From: Dysgonomonas sp. Marseille-P4677
GTDB lineage: Bacteria; Bacteroidota; Bacteroidia; Bacteroidales; Dysgonomonadaceae
Reading direction: 5' to 3'
NCBI RefSeq assembly: GCF_016652235.1
Contig: NZ_JAEPKU010000010.1
Coordinates: forward strand, 1-59,600
DNA: 59,600 nt
The position numbers were made by a program, and so were the translations under genes. Shown in pieces: positions 45,181 to 54,969 of this stretch. The notes beneath the pieces are model-generated. The model searched no databases. It saw only the letters and a list, made by a program, of their open reading frames with translations, and had not been told where the DNA came from. The first letter of the stretch is position 1; every line of letters begins with the position of its first letter.

Positions 45181-45214
45181 GCTTTAGGGAAAGAGAAACA
45201 TTTTTCCCTAAAGC
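45181..45214. repeat. Perfect 12-bp hairpin before the GH2 gene
   Basis: Arms GCTTTAGGGAAA (45181-45192) and TTTCCCTAAAGC (45203-45214) with a 10-nt loop, 19 bp after the GH92 stop and 28 bp before the GH2 start. No U-rich tail follows at once. Likely an intercistronic stem or weak terminator. Confidence 0.55.
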
Positions 45215-45242
45215 AATTATCAATAAATATAAAATCATAATA

Positions 45243-48176
45243 ATGAATTTAAGGTTATCAATTATTCTCCTGTTCTATGCCTTTCTCGTTAGTGTGAATG
45301 CTCAGAAAAATACGATTTCATTAAATAGCGGCAGTAAGATTATAAGCTGGAAAGTAAAACCCCAATCAGAACTCGGAGCAAATCCGACACAAATAATGTC
45401 CACATCTTACAATATGTCGAACTGGGTTTCGGCCGTTGTTCCGGGAACAATCTTCGGGTCATATGTGGAGGCGGGCTTGGAAGAAGATCCAAACTTTGGT
45501 GATAACGCCTATAAAGTAGATAAATCAAAATATGACCAAAACTTTTGGTACCGAGCAGAATTTTATACGCCAGAGTTTTCATCTGAAGATATACTATGGC
45601 TCAACTTTGAAGGAGTAAATCGCAAAGGGGATATTTACCTGAATGGAAATAGACTTGGCACTCTCGATGGTTTTATGCATCGAGGTAAATTTAATATTAC
45701 ACCCTTCATAAATAAAAATGAGAAAAATATTTTGGCCGTACTTGTATCGTGGGTAGGACTCCCAGTACCTAATCATGCAAGTCCGACTTATATCTCAAGT
45801 GCCAGCTGGGATTGGATGCCATACGTACCGGGGCTATTAAGTGGTATTACCGATGATGTCTATCTTACAACGTCAAGAGAAATTTCTCTTATTGATCCCT
45901 GGATAAGGAGCAAAGTTCCGAGCAAAGATAAAGCACTTTTAGAATTACAACTAGAACTGAAAAACAATACGACTACCGAGCAAACAGGGATTCTCAAGGG
46001 AATAATCCAACCAGGAAATATTGAATTCACGAAAGAAATTACAATTGGGGCAGAACAGCAAAAATCTTTTAAACTGAAAGCTAAAGATTATAAGCAATTT
46101 GAAATTAAAAGCCCTAAGTTATGGTGGCCTAATGGTTATGGAGACCCGAATTTATATACCTGTAACATTACTTATTCTGTGAACGGTGAAGTATTTGATT
46201 CCAAACAAATCACATTTGGCATTAGAGAGTATAGTTATGAATATGTTGATGAGGTATTCCGTATCAAAATAAATGGTGAGCCTGTTTATATAAAAGGGGG
46301 AAATTGGGGAATGAGCGAGTATATGCTTCGTTGTCGCGGTGAAGAATACGATCTTAAAATTAAACTTCATAAAGAAATGAATATGAACATGATCCGAAAT
46401 TGGATTGGTTCCGTCACCGATGAAGAATTCTACGATGCATGCGACAAATATGGTATTATGGTATGGGACGATTTTTGGTTGAATTCACATAAAAATTTAC
46501 CAGACGATGTGCAAGCGTTCAATAATAATGCCATAGAAAAAATTAAGCGATTACGAAACCATCCATCTATTGCTGTTTGGTGTGGAGAAAACGAAGGTTA
46601 TCCATTACCACCATTAAATAATTGGCTTGCAGAAAATGTAAAATATTTTGATGGTGGTGACCGTCACTATCAAGCCAACTCTAATAGTGATGGCTTATCA
46701 GGCAGTGGACCGTGGGGAAATTATCATCCAAGTTGGTATTTTTCCAAATATCCGATGGCATTTGGTTACAAAGGCCGTCCGGGATGGGGATTTCGTACAG
46801 AAATAGGAACCGCTGTATTTACAACATTCGATAGTTTCAAAAAATTCATGCCCCAAAAGGACTGATGGCCCCGTAACGAGATGTGGAACCTTCACTTCTT
46901 CGGGCCTAAGGCTGCTAATGCAAATCCTGACAAATATTTTGAAATGGTCAATGAAAACTACGGAAAAGCATCAGGCATTGAAGATTTTTGTCGTAAAGCT
47001 CAATTAGTAAATCTGGAATCCAACAAAGCCATGTTCGAAGGATGGCAAGATCATATGTGGAATGATGCTAGTGGTATTATGACATGGATGAGCCAATCGG
47101 CATATCCTTCTTTTGTTTGGCAAACTTATGATTATTATTATGATCTTACAGGTGCATATTGGGGTGTAAAAAAAGCATTAGAGCATGTTCACATACAATG
47201 GAGCTACGCCGACAATTCTGTCAAAGTAATAAATACGACATTAGAAGATCTCAAAGAATTGAAAGCGAGAGCTACAGTTTACAATCTGCATGGAAAAGAA
47301 ATGATAAAATACGGACAACAAGCTGTCGCTGATAGTAAAGCAAATAGTTCAACACATTTCTTTGATATGAATTTTACTACCGATAATATGTCATATAAAA
47401 AGAAAGCTCTGGCTTCCTCTATTTCGGGAGATGCCGGTGATGCAGACGAAGTTGTCGATGGTAGTGATGGTAGTCGATGGGCAAGTAAATACTCTGATAA
47501 CGAATGGATTTACGTAGACCTTGGAGAGCAAAAAGAGATAGCGCACATTACTCTTAAATGGGAACATGCCCATGCTAAGCATTACAAACTACAGGTTTCG
47601 GATGATACTGTAACTTGGCGAGATGTGTATGAAAATACAAATTCGAAAGGAGGAAATGAAGATATTAAAATTAAACCTACTACAGCTCGATATGTAAAAA
47701 TGTTAGGTATAAAACGTGCAACTGAATGGGGTTATTCTCTTTATGAATTTGAGTTATTTGGTAAGAAGAAAGTAAAAACAGATCTAAGCCCTGTACATTT
47801 TATTCGTTTAGAACTGATGAATAATGAAGGTAAGTTATTATCCGATAACTTCTATTGGCGTTCTAATGTATTGAATGATTATACAGCGTTGAATAAATTG
47901 ACAAAGGCAAAACTTAACGTTAAATCATCTATAGAAACGAATAATGATAAAAAAGTGATAAAAGCATCTATTAAAAATATTGGTTCATCCACAGCGTTCT
48001 CTATCCATGTACAAGCATACAGAAAATCTGATGGAGAACGTATTCTTCCTGCTATAATGAATGAAAACTACTTTACATTATTCCCTGGAGAGAATAAAGA
48101 ACTTAATATTCAATTTGACGGAGAATTATTACCAGCAGATGATTATGAACTAAAAGTAATACCTTATAATAATTAA
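45243..48176 (+). pseudogene. GH2 beta-mannosidase-like gene with F5/8 type C domain, interrupted by in-frame TGA
   Basis: Secreted GH2 enzyme; start chosen at 45243 because the signal peptide begins MNLRLSIILLFYAF. Codon 541 (46863-46865) is TGA, and the same frame continues for 435 more codons (PQKD-stop-WPRNEMWNLHFFG), so an intact gene would encode about 977 residues. The 540-residue N-terminal part has the jelly-roll, Ig and most of the barrel, with acid/base Glu in WCGENEG and nucleophile Glu in GFRTEIGTAVF. The downstream part has the barrel end, an F5/8 type C (CBM32-like) domain at about 719-840 and a final beta domain. The protein resembles beta-mannosidases and exo-beta-glucosaminidases. 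A stable product from either piece is doubtful. Confidence 0.85.
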
Positions 48177-48182
48177 CTAAAT

Positions 48183-50333
48183 ATGTATATTAGAAAAAGT
48201 CTATTATTGTGTTTATCGATATTTCTTCCATTCTGTTTTACCAATGGACAAAATCATGATTACGCTCATAAAGTAAATACACTTATTGGAACGAAAGGGC
48301 TTGGACTAGCTTCAGGGTATATGTATCCAGGTGCAACATATCCTTTTGGAATGGTACAATTTACACCTACCTACTTCAATAAGCGTGCTGGATTTGTTAT
48401 CAATCAACTTAGTGGCGGAGGATGTGAACATATGGGCAACTTCCCTACATTCCCTATAAAAGGTAAATTAAAAATATCTCCCGACAATATTATCAATTAT
48501 CGTGTGAATATCTCTCAGGAGAAAGGAACAGCAGGGTATTACGAAACAATGGTTCAGGATGATACTAAAGCCGAACTAACAGTTACTGAACGGACAGGAA
48601 TGGCTCGTTACGAATATTCGCAAAATCAAGACTTCGGCACAATCATAATTGGAGGAGGCATAGCAGCTACGGATATTAATCAGGCAGCAATTGTTATCAC
48701 TGCCCCTAATACATGCGAAGGATATGCCGAAGGAGGTAATTTTTGCGGATATCGAACACCCTATAAAGTTTATTTCGTTGCTGAATTCGATGCTGAAGCC
48801 GTTGAGACAGGTACTTGGAAAGGAGATAAATTAATGCAAAAGACAACTTTTGCAGAAGGAAAAAATTCAGGAGTCTTTTTTACGTTCGACATTAGTAAAA
48901 AGAAAAAAGTACAATACAAAATTGGTATTTCTTATGTTTCTGTAGAAAATGCGAGAGAGAATCTCAAAGCTGAAAATACCAAATGGGATTTTGATGCAAT
49001 CAAAAATCAGGCAATAACCAAATGGAATGAATATTTAGGAAAAATAGAAGTAATAGGTACAAATGCTGATAGAATAAACCAATTTTATACACATCTATAC
49101 AGAGTTCTGATACATCCGAATGTATGTAGTGATGTAAATGGGGAATATATAGGAGCCGATTTTAAAATCCACAAAACCAAGTCAAAACATTATACTTCAT
49201 TTAGCAACTGGGATACATACCGAACTCAAATACAACTTTTGTCGATCCTCGATCCTGATATTGCCTCTGATGTAGTAGTCTCACATCAGCTATTTGCTGA
49301 ACAAGCAGGAGGAGGCTTTCCTCGTTGGGTAATGGCTAATATAGAAACAGGAATAATGCAAGGAGACCCTACTCCAATATTAATTTCTAATGCGTGGGCT
49401 TTCGGTGCAAGAAACTATGATCCGAAACCAATATTAAGAATAATGCAAAATGGAGCAGAGATTCCGGAAACTAAATCACAAGATATAGAAGTCCGTCCCG
49501 GACTGAAACAATACTTAGAGAAGGGTTATTATAATGCATCCGAGCAGTTGGAATATACTTCTGCTGATTTTGCGATAGCCCAGTTTGCCTTACGTGCTGT
49601 TGGGGACGAGTTTCTAAGTTGGCGTTACTCTCACTTTGCCCGTTCATGGAAGAATCTGTACAATAGTGAAACGGGATGGCTACAATCAAGAAGAGAAGAT
49701 GGCACATGGAAACCATTAAGTGACGATTTTCGTGAATCTACATATAAAAACTATTTCTGGATGGTGCCTTATAACCTTGGTGGACTGATCGAATTAATAG
49801 GAGGAAAACAAGAAGCCGAAAAGCGTTTAGATGATTTGTTCAGAAGACTTGATGCTGGTTATGGCGACGATTGGTTTGCATCAGGAAACGAACCAAGCTT
49901 CCAGATTCCATGGATCTACAATTGGGTAGGACGTCCTGATAAAGCTCAAAAAATAATAAACAGGGTATTGAATGAACAATATTCAAGTAAGATAAATGGC
50001 CTTCCCGGCAACGACGACTTGGGTACAATGGGAGCATGGTACGTCTTTGCCTGTATAGGACTATATCCCGAGATTCCGGGTATTGGAGGATTCTCTCTGA
50101 ACACACCAATTTTCTCTTCTATCAAAATACATTTAAAAAATGGAGATATAGTAATAAATGGTGGTTCGGAAAAAAATATTTATATTCAATCCTTGAAGTT
50201 AAACGGAGAACCATACGATAATACTTGGATTAATTGGGACGATATTTCCAATGGAGCAATATTAGACTATAGTACATCGAATAAGCCCAATCGACAATGG
50301 GGTACTAAAATTGCCCCTCCATCATTTCCGTAA
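48183..50333 (+). CDS. GH92 exo-alpha-mannosidase (third of three)
   Basis: 716 residues with an N-terminal signal peptide (ending near CFTNGQ), so periplasmic. N-terminal KVNTLIGTKGLGLASGYMYPG; candidate acid Glu in DFRESTYKNYFWMVPYN (near 517); NEP motif in SGNEPSFQIPWIYN (near 569); Asp motif GNDDLGTMGAWYVF (near 609). The segment around the acid differs from the EGNAW form of the second copy, and the residues after NEP (SFQI) differ from the VHHI of the first, so the three GH92 proteins probably have separate linkage roles. It starts 6 bp after the stop of the broken GH2 gene. Confidence 0.94.
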   Translation: MYIRKSLLLCLSIFLPFCFTNGQNHDYAHKVNTLIGTKGLGLASGYMYPGATYPFGMVQFTPTYFNKRAGFVINQLSGGGCEHMGNFPTFPIKGKLKISPDNIINYRVNISQEKGTAGYYETMVQDDTKAELTVTERTGMARYEYSQNQDFGTIIIGGGIAATDINQAAIVITAPNTCEGYAEGGNFCGYRTPYKVYFVAEFDAEAVETGTWKGDKLMQKTTFAEGKNSGVFFTFDISKKKKVQYKIGISYVSVENARENLKAENTKWDFDAIKNQAITKWNEYLGKIEVIGTNADRINQFYTHLYRVLIHPNVCSDVNGEYIGADFKIHKTKSKHYTSFSNWDTYRTQIQLLSILDPDIASDVVVSHQLFAEQAGGGFPRWVMANIETGIMQGDPTPILISNAWAFGARNYDPKPILRIMQNGAEIPETKSQDIEVRPGLKQYLEKGYYNASEQLEYTSADFAIAQFALRAVGDEFLSWRYSHFARSWKNLYNSETGWLQSRREDGTWKPLSDDFRESTYKNYFWMVPYNLGGLIELIGGKQEAEKRLDDLFRRLDAGYGDDWFASGNEPSFQIPWIYNWVGRPDKAQKIINRVLNEQYSSKINGLPGNDDLGTMGAWYVFACIGLYPEIPGIGGFSLNTPIFSSIKIHLKNGDIVINGGSEKNIYIQSLKLNGEPYDNTWINWDDISNGAILDYSTSNKPNRQWGTKIAPPSFP

Positions 50334-50359
50334 TATATAAAGTTGAGATTAATATTTTG

Positions 50360-50376
50360 TACACATATGATGTGTA
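50360..50376. promoter_or_regulatory. Palindrome upstream of the GH130 gene
   Basis: TACACAT-ATG-ATGTGTA, 7-bp arms with a 3-bp spacer, about 45 bp before the GH130 start and in an 89-bp gap. Possible operator for the GH130-GH78 pair; no matched promoter box is clear. Confidence 0.35.
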
Positions 50377-50422
50377 AATAATCACATGTTATTTCAAATC
50401 AATAAATAAAAATATAATAATC

Positions 50423-51556
50423 ATGAAAAGAATAACTTTTAGTATAATACTTATAGCAACTATATTAGTTTCCTGCAACAGTAAGAAAAAGACAGAATCA
50501 TCATCTGATTTCCCAGATTGGGCTTGGGCCGAATTCCAACGACCAGAGGGAATCAATCCTATCATTTCTCCCGATTCTACAACCCGCTTCTACTGCCCTA
50601 TGACAAAAGATTCTGTTGCTTGGGAATCTAACGATACATTCAATCCTGCGGCTACTATTTATGATGGGAAAGTAGTCGTTTTATATCGTGCAGAAGACAG
50701 ATTTGGCGAAGGGATTGGAAGACGCACTTCCAGATTAGGTTACGCTTGGTCTGAAGATGGATTAAATTTTCAACGTAAGCCCACACCGGTTTTCTATCCT
50801 GACAATGACAGTCAAACTGAACTTGAATGGCCCGGAGGCTGCGAGGACCCTCGTATAGCAGTTACAGAAGATGGCCTGTATGTAATGCTCTATACTCAAT
50901 GGAATCGTAAACAAGCCCGTTTAGCCGTAGCTACAACAAGAGATCTGCAAACATGGGAAAAACACGGACCAGCTTTTGCAAAAGCATATAATGGCCGTTT
51001 TAAAGATGATTTTTCTAAATCGGCATCTATTATAACAAAAGTGGTAGACGGAAAGCAAGTTATAGCTAAAATAGATGGAAAATATTGGATGTATTGGGGT
51101 GAAAAATTCGTAAATGTGGCTACCTCGGAAGATCTGGTAAACTGGACACCTATATTAGATGAGAAAGGAGAATTAATCAAACCGATAGTTACTCGTGAAG
51201 GGAAATTCGATAGTGACCTAACCGAATGCGGCCCCCCTGCAGTAATGACAGATAATGGCATATTATTACTATATAATGGTAAAAATAGAGCAGGAGCTGA
51301 AGGAGATACACTATATACAGCAAATTCTTATTGTGCAGGGCAGGCATTATTCGATTTGAAAGACCCAACGAAATTAATTGCTCAATTAGATAAACCTTTC
51401 TTTATACCTGAAGCCAGCTTCGAAAAAAGTGGACAATACCCTGCAGGTACAGTATTTATCGAAGGACTTGTTTTTCATCAAAACAAATGGTTCTTATACT
51501 ACGGATGTGCAGATTCTCGGGTAGCTGTAGCTGTATACAACCCGAAAAACAGATGA
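50423..51556 (+). CDS. GH130-family beta-mannoside hydrolase or phosphorylase, lipoprotein
   Basis: 377 residues with a lipobox (TILVSCNSKKK) that lacks acidic residues, so probably periplasmic. Five-bladed propeller motifs are visible: NPAATIYDGKVVVLYRAED, SRLGYAWSEDGLNF and the family motif GGCEDPRIAVTEDG (near 138), whose Asp is the catalytic residue. GH130 contains beta-mannosyl phosphorylases (cytoplasmic) and beta-1,2-mannosidases (exported). The export signal favours the hydrolase group; this is inference. Its stop overlaps the start of the GH78 gene (ATGA), indicating translational coupling. Confidence 0.88.
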   Translation: MKRITFSIILIATILVSCNSKKKTESSSDFPDWAWAEFQRPEGINPIISPDSTTRFYCPMTKDSVAWESNDTFNPAATIYDGKVVVLYRAEDRFGEGIGRRTSRLGYAWSEDGLNFQRKPTPVFYPDNDSQTELEWPGGCEDPRIAVTEDGLYVMLYTQWNRKQARLAVATTRDLQTWEKHGPAFAKAYNGRFKDDFSKSASIITKVVDGKQVIAKIDGKYWMYWGEKFVNVATSEDLVNWTPILDEKGELIKPIVTREGKFDSDLTECGPPAVMTDNGILLLYNGKNRAGAEGDTLYTANSYCAGQALFDLKDPTKLIAQLDKPFFIPEASFEKSGQYPAGTVFIEGLVFHQNKWFLYYGCADSRVAVAVYNPKNR

Positions 51557-54225
51557 TCATGCAAAAAAGAACCTATTTGATTTTCACTATTGTATCGCTC
51601 ATTCTTATTGCAACAAACTGCAATATAAGGGCTTCTGTAATAGTGTATGATCTAAAATGTGAAAACCTCATAAACCCTAATGCTATTGACAATACATCTC
51701 CGCATTTCAGTTGGAAAATTGATTATACCGAAGGTACAATGCAACAAAAGTATTACGAAATACAGGTTGCGTCCGACAGTGTGAGTTTGCTCAAGAACAA
51801 AGGTGATTTATGGAGTTCGGGTAAACAAAAAGGAACTTCTTCAATAATGATTCCGTATAATGGAAAAGAATTGGTATCCCGTTCTCTGTGCTATTGGCGG
51901 GTGCGCATATGGAATCAAAAGAAAGAAGTCTCGGAATGGAGTGAAATCGCTCGATTTGGAGTTGGCATAATCGACCAGACTGAGTTACAAGGAAGCTATA
52001 TAGGTTTATCCTCAGTGGCAGGAAATATACAAAGTCCTTTACTAAGAAAAAGTTTTGATATAAAAAATAAGAATACATCATTTTTACATATAAATGCATT
52101 GGGCTACTATGAGGTATATATCAATGGTAAGAAAGTGAGTGATGATGTACTTTCTCCAGCCGTATCGCAGTTAAACAAAAGATCGTTGATTGTAACATAC
52201 GATGTTACACCATATTTGAAAGAGGGAAGAAACGATTTAGTCTTATGGTTAGCCAAGGGATGGTATCGTAAAAATACATTTAACGCAGCATATGACGGAC
52301 CTTTAGTTAGAGCTCAATTAGATATTAAAGAAAATAACCAATGGCATACATTAATATCTACAAATGATTCTTGGGCCGGCAGACACGGAGGCTATATTGA
52401 AACCGGTACATGGCAAGCTCTTCAGTTTGCAGGAGAGAAGTTGGATGGAAGAGTAATTCCCAAGGACTTGAATCCGACAACACTAGATCAGATGGTCTGG
52501 TATCCTGCCGTAGAAGTCCAGGTTCCTGAACATCAAGTAACTCCTGAAATGACTGAGCCTAACAAGATACAAGAAACTGTAATTCCGCGAAGCATAAAAC
52601 AGCTTAGAGATAGTGTTTGGTTAATAGATATGGGAAAAGCTCTGAATGGATGGTTTGAAATTCGTTTACCTAAGTTAAAGGAAGGAAAAGAAGTTTTAAT
52701 AGAATATACCGACTTTCTGGATAAAGAAGGACAGTTTCTAGATCAGGGACAAAGTGATATTTATGTTGGTGTAGGTAATGGGACTGATATATTTTGTAAT
52801 AAATTTCATAATCATGCTTTTCAGTATATCCGAATATCTAATCTAGCTACTAAACCAAAGTTAGAAGATATAAAAGCATATCTTATCCATACCAACTATC
52901 GTTCGACATCGGCTTTCGAATGTTCGGATCCGGAGCTCAATGCTATCCACAATATGATTCAATATACTATGAAATGTTTAGCATACAGTGGATATATGGT
53001 AGATTGCCCACATTTGGAACGTGCCGGATATGGTGGTGATGGAAATTCTTCGACCGAAAGCCTTCAAACTATGTACGATGTAGCTCCATTGTTTACTAAC
53101 TGGATGCAAGCTTGGGACGATTCTATGCGTGAGGGCGGTAGCCTGCCTCATGTTGCCCCAAATCCGGGAGCAGGTGGAGGTGGACCATACTGGTGTGGCT
53201 TTATTATTATGGCGCCTTGGCAAACATATCTGAATTATAACGATTCAAGATTGATAAAAAAACATTATCCAGCCATGAAAAAATGGCTTACCTACGTTGA
53301 GAAATATACCGTTGACGGATTGCTAAAACGATGGCCCGACACTCCGTATAGAGACTGGTTTCTGGGTGATTGGCTAGCACCGATGGGAGTAGATTCCGGC
53401 AATGAATTATCTATCAATCTGGTCAATAACTGTTTCGTAAGCGATTGTTTCTCCAAAATGGGAAAAATGGCAAAATTACTTGGTAAAGAAGACGATGCCA
53501 AAGAATTTGCGATACGAAAAGAAAATCTGAATCAGCTCCTACACAAAACATACTATAACGATAATCAGAAAACATACTCAACAGGTTCACAACTGGATAT
53601 GTCCTACCCTATGCTGGTTGGAGTTACCCCTCCCTCTATATATGCTAAAGTGAAGGAACAATTATTCGCTCTGACAACTAAGAATCATAATAATCATATA
53701 GCTGTAGGGTTAGTAGGAGTTCCAATTCTCACAAAATGGGCAATTGAAAATAAAGCTGTTGACTTTATGTACACGATGCTAAAAAAACATGATTACCCGG
53801 GTTTTTTACATATGATAGACAATGGGGCTTCGACTACATGGGAGTATTGGAGTGGTGAACGCAGCCGTATTCATAACTGTTACAACGGTATCGGATCTTG
53901 GTTTTATCAGGCTATTGGAGGTATACGTACAGATGAAAATAAACCAGGTTATCAGCATGTAATAATAGATCCTCAGATTCCACAAGGTGTATCATGGGCA
54001 AAAACAACTAAAGAATCACCTTATGGTACCATCTCGGTAGATTGGAATCTAAAAGCTGATAGGCTAACTATTAATGTAGTTTTACCTGTGGGCAGTACAG
54101 GTACAGTTATTCTGCCTCAAAATATGATAGAGTATAAGTTAAATAAAAAAAATATTAATAATAAAAATAAAAACATTGTAATAGGCAATGGATCTTATAC
54201 GATTGATATTCTTTTAGAAAAATAG
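51553..54225 (+). CDS. GH78 alpha-L-rhamnosidase
   Basis: 890 residues from the ATG at 51553, which overlaps the GH130 stop (ATGA); a second ATG two codons later is possible. A frame-open start at 51487 inside GH130 would destroy the signal peptide and is not used. Order: signal peptide, N-terminal fibronectin-like domain (about 25-140), Bac_rhamnosid N domain (LAKGWYRKNTFNAAYDGPL), catalytic (alpha/alpha)6 barrel with DCPHLERAGYGGDGNSSTE (near 485-503), DWFLGDWLAP (near 600) and TTWEYWSG (near 760), then a C-terminal beta domain. It would release terminal alpha-L-rhamnose in the periplasm. Rhamnosidase in a mannoside locus points to a mixed substrate. Confidence 0.92.
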   Translation: MIMQKRTYLIFTIVSLILIATNCNIRASVIVYDLKCENLINPNAIDNTSPHFSWKIDYTEGTMQQKYYEIQVASDSVSLLKNKGDLWSSGKQKGTSSIMIPYNGKELVSRSLCYWRVRIWNQKKEVSEWSEIARFGVGIIDQTELQGSYIGLSSVAGNIQSPLLRKSFDIKNKNTSFLHINALGYYEVYINGKKVSDDVLSPAVSQLNKRSLIVTYDVTPYLKEGRNDLVLWLAKGWYRKNTFNAAYDGPLVRAQLDIKENNQWHTLISTNDSWAGRHGGYIETGTWQALQFAGEKLDGRVIPKDLNPTTLDQMVWYPAVEVQVPEHQVTPEMTEPNKIQETVIPRSIKQLRDSVWLIDMGKALNGWFEIRLPKLKEGKEVLIEYTDFLDKEGQFLDQGQSDIYVGVGNGTDIFCNKFHNHAFQYIRISNLATKPKLEDIKAYLIHTNYRSTSAFECSDPELNAIHNMIQYTMKCLAYSGYMVDCPHLERAGYGGDGNSSTESLQTMYDVAPLFTNWMQAWDDSMREGGSLPHVAPNPGAGGGGPYWCGFIIMAPWQTYLNYNDSRLIKKHYPAMKKWLTYVEKYTVDGLLKRWPDTPYRDWFLGDWLAPMGVDSGNELSINLVNNCFVSDCFSKMGKMAKLLGKEDDAKEFAIRKENLNQLLHKTYYNDNQKTYSTGSQLDMSYPMLVGVTPPSIYAKVKEQLFALTTKNHNNHIAVGLVGVPILTKWAIENKAVDFMYTMLKKHDYPGFLHMIDNGASTTWEYWSGERSRIHNCYNGIGSWFYQAIGGIRTDENKPGYQHVIIDPQIPQGVSWAKTTKESPYGTISVDWNLKADRLTINVVLPVGSTGTVILPQNMIEYKLNKKNINNKNKNIVIGNGSYTIDILLEK

Positions 54226-54257
54226 TTATAATTATAATACGTTCATCGTTAAAGGAA

Positions 54258-54321
54258 ATTAGAGCGACAACTTGGTCTGGTATATCTATATCAAAGATTT
54301 CAACCTAATTGCCGCTCTAAT
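54258..54321. terminator. Imperfect inverted repeat after GH78, possible terminator
   Basis: Arms ATTAGAGCG (54258-54266) and CGCTCTAAT (54313-54321) match exactly and the pairing continues inward with mismatches over about 19 bases, leaving a loop near 25 nt. It begins about 30 bp past the GH78 stop, the end of PUL 2. No long T-run follows, so terminator function is uncertain; a relic of a mobile-element end is the alternative. Confidence 0.45.
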
Positions 54322-54839
54322 CTTATGCAATAAAATATATTTATAGAATTATTCTATACTCTATTTACATATAAAATTTTAATTTAATACTCATTAATTT
54401 TCTTCATTGTCGTTCCTTTTTATAAACAAATTTGAGCTATATTAATGGAACTTAATCTATCCTCTTCTTGTACTTTTATATATTATTTATTAAGTTTGTA
54501 TTACGAAAAGGTTTATTTGGGTCTAGCTTTTATTTAACGATTGACAAATAAATCTTATTAATATTACACTTTGAGTAGTATAAAGAATGTATCTAGCACA
54601 ACTTATTTCTTTTCCTATTAATGAACTGTGTACCCATCCGTACACTAGTAATCAATTCTTATTTTATTCAAATAATTTTACGTATACACATGTATTAACT
54701 ATTAAGAAAAAAAACTTTCACTTACTATCTTTCTGTGGCAACTTTTTGGAAACATTAAAAAGTATTTATCCATTCAGATTTGCTGAGGATTTTATTTTAT
54801 ATGATTGCTCCAACTATTCATAATAAGACATTTTAGTTG

Positions 54840-54892
54840 TCTTTACTTTGTCACCCTACTCTATCTCTACTTAGATAGTCACAGAGTAAAGA
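54840..54892. repeat. Inverted repeat upstream of the 54970 gene
   Basis: TCTTTACTTTGT (54840-54851) pairs with ACAGAGTAAAGA (54881-54892) in 11 of 12 positions plus one G-U. It ends about 78 bp before the start codon and could be a leader stem or the terminator of an unrecognised upstream transcript. Confidence 0.45.
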
Positions 54893-54969
54893 TGATTTAT
54901 TGATGCTTTATTGGAAAGTAGCAAGATACTATTCCTTTGAAATAAACAAACTTTTTTAAATTAAAATCG

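Larger units (their letters stand above)
54226..54969. other. 744-bp AT-rich intergenic region
   Basis: It holds two inverted repeats (54258-54321 and 54840-54892, listed separately). A 78-codon frame at 54587-54823 has no signal, motif or upstream context and reads like chance. I see no tRNA, rRNA or clear TAnnTTTG promoter. Confidence 0.6.

Noticed and set aside
51487-51552. Upstream start of GH78 inside GH130
   Set aside because: It would place 22 residues with no signal character before a good signal peptide; the ATGA overlap start is far more natural.
54587-54823. 78-codon open frame in the gap after GH78
   Set aside because: No signal peptide, motif or promoter; Phe/Tyr/Ser/Asn-rich composition as expected from translated AT-rich DNA.
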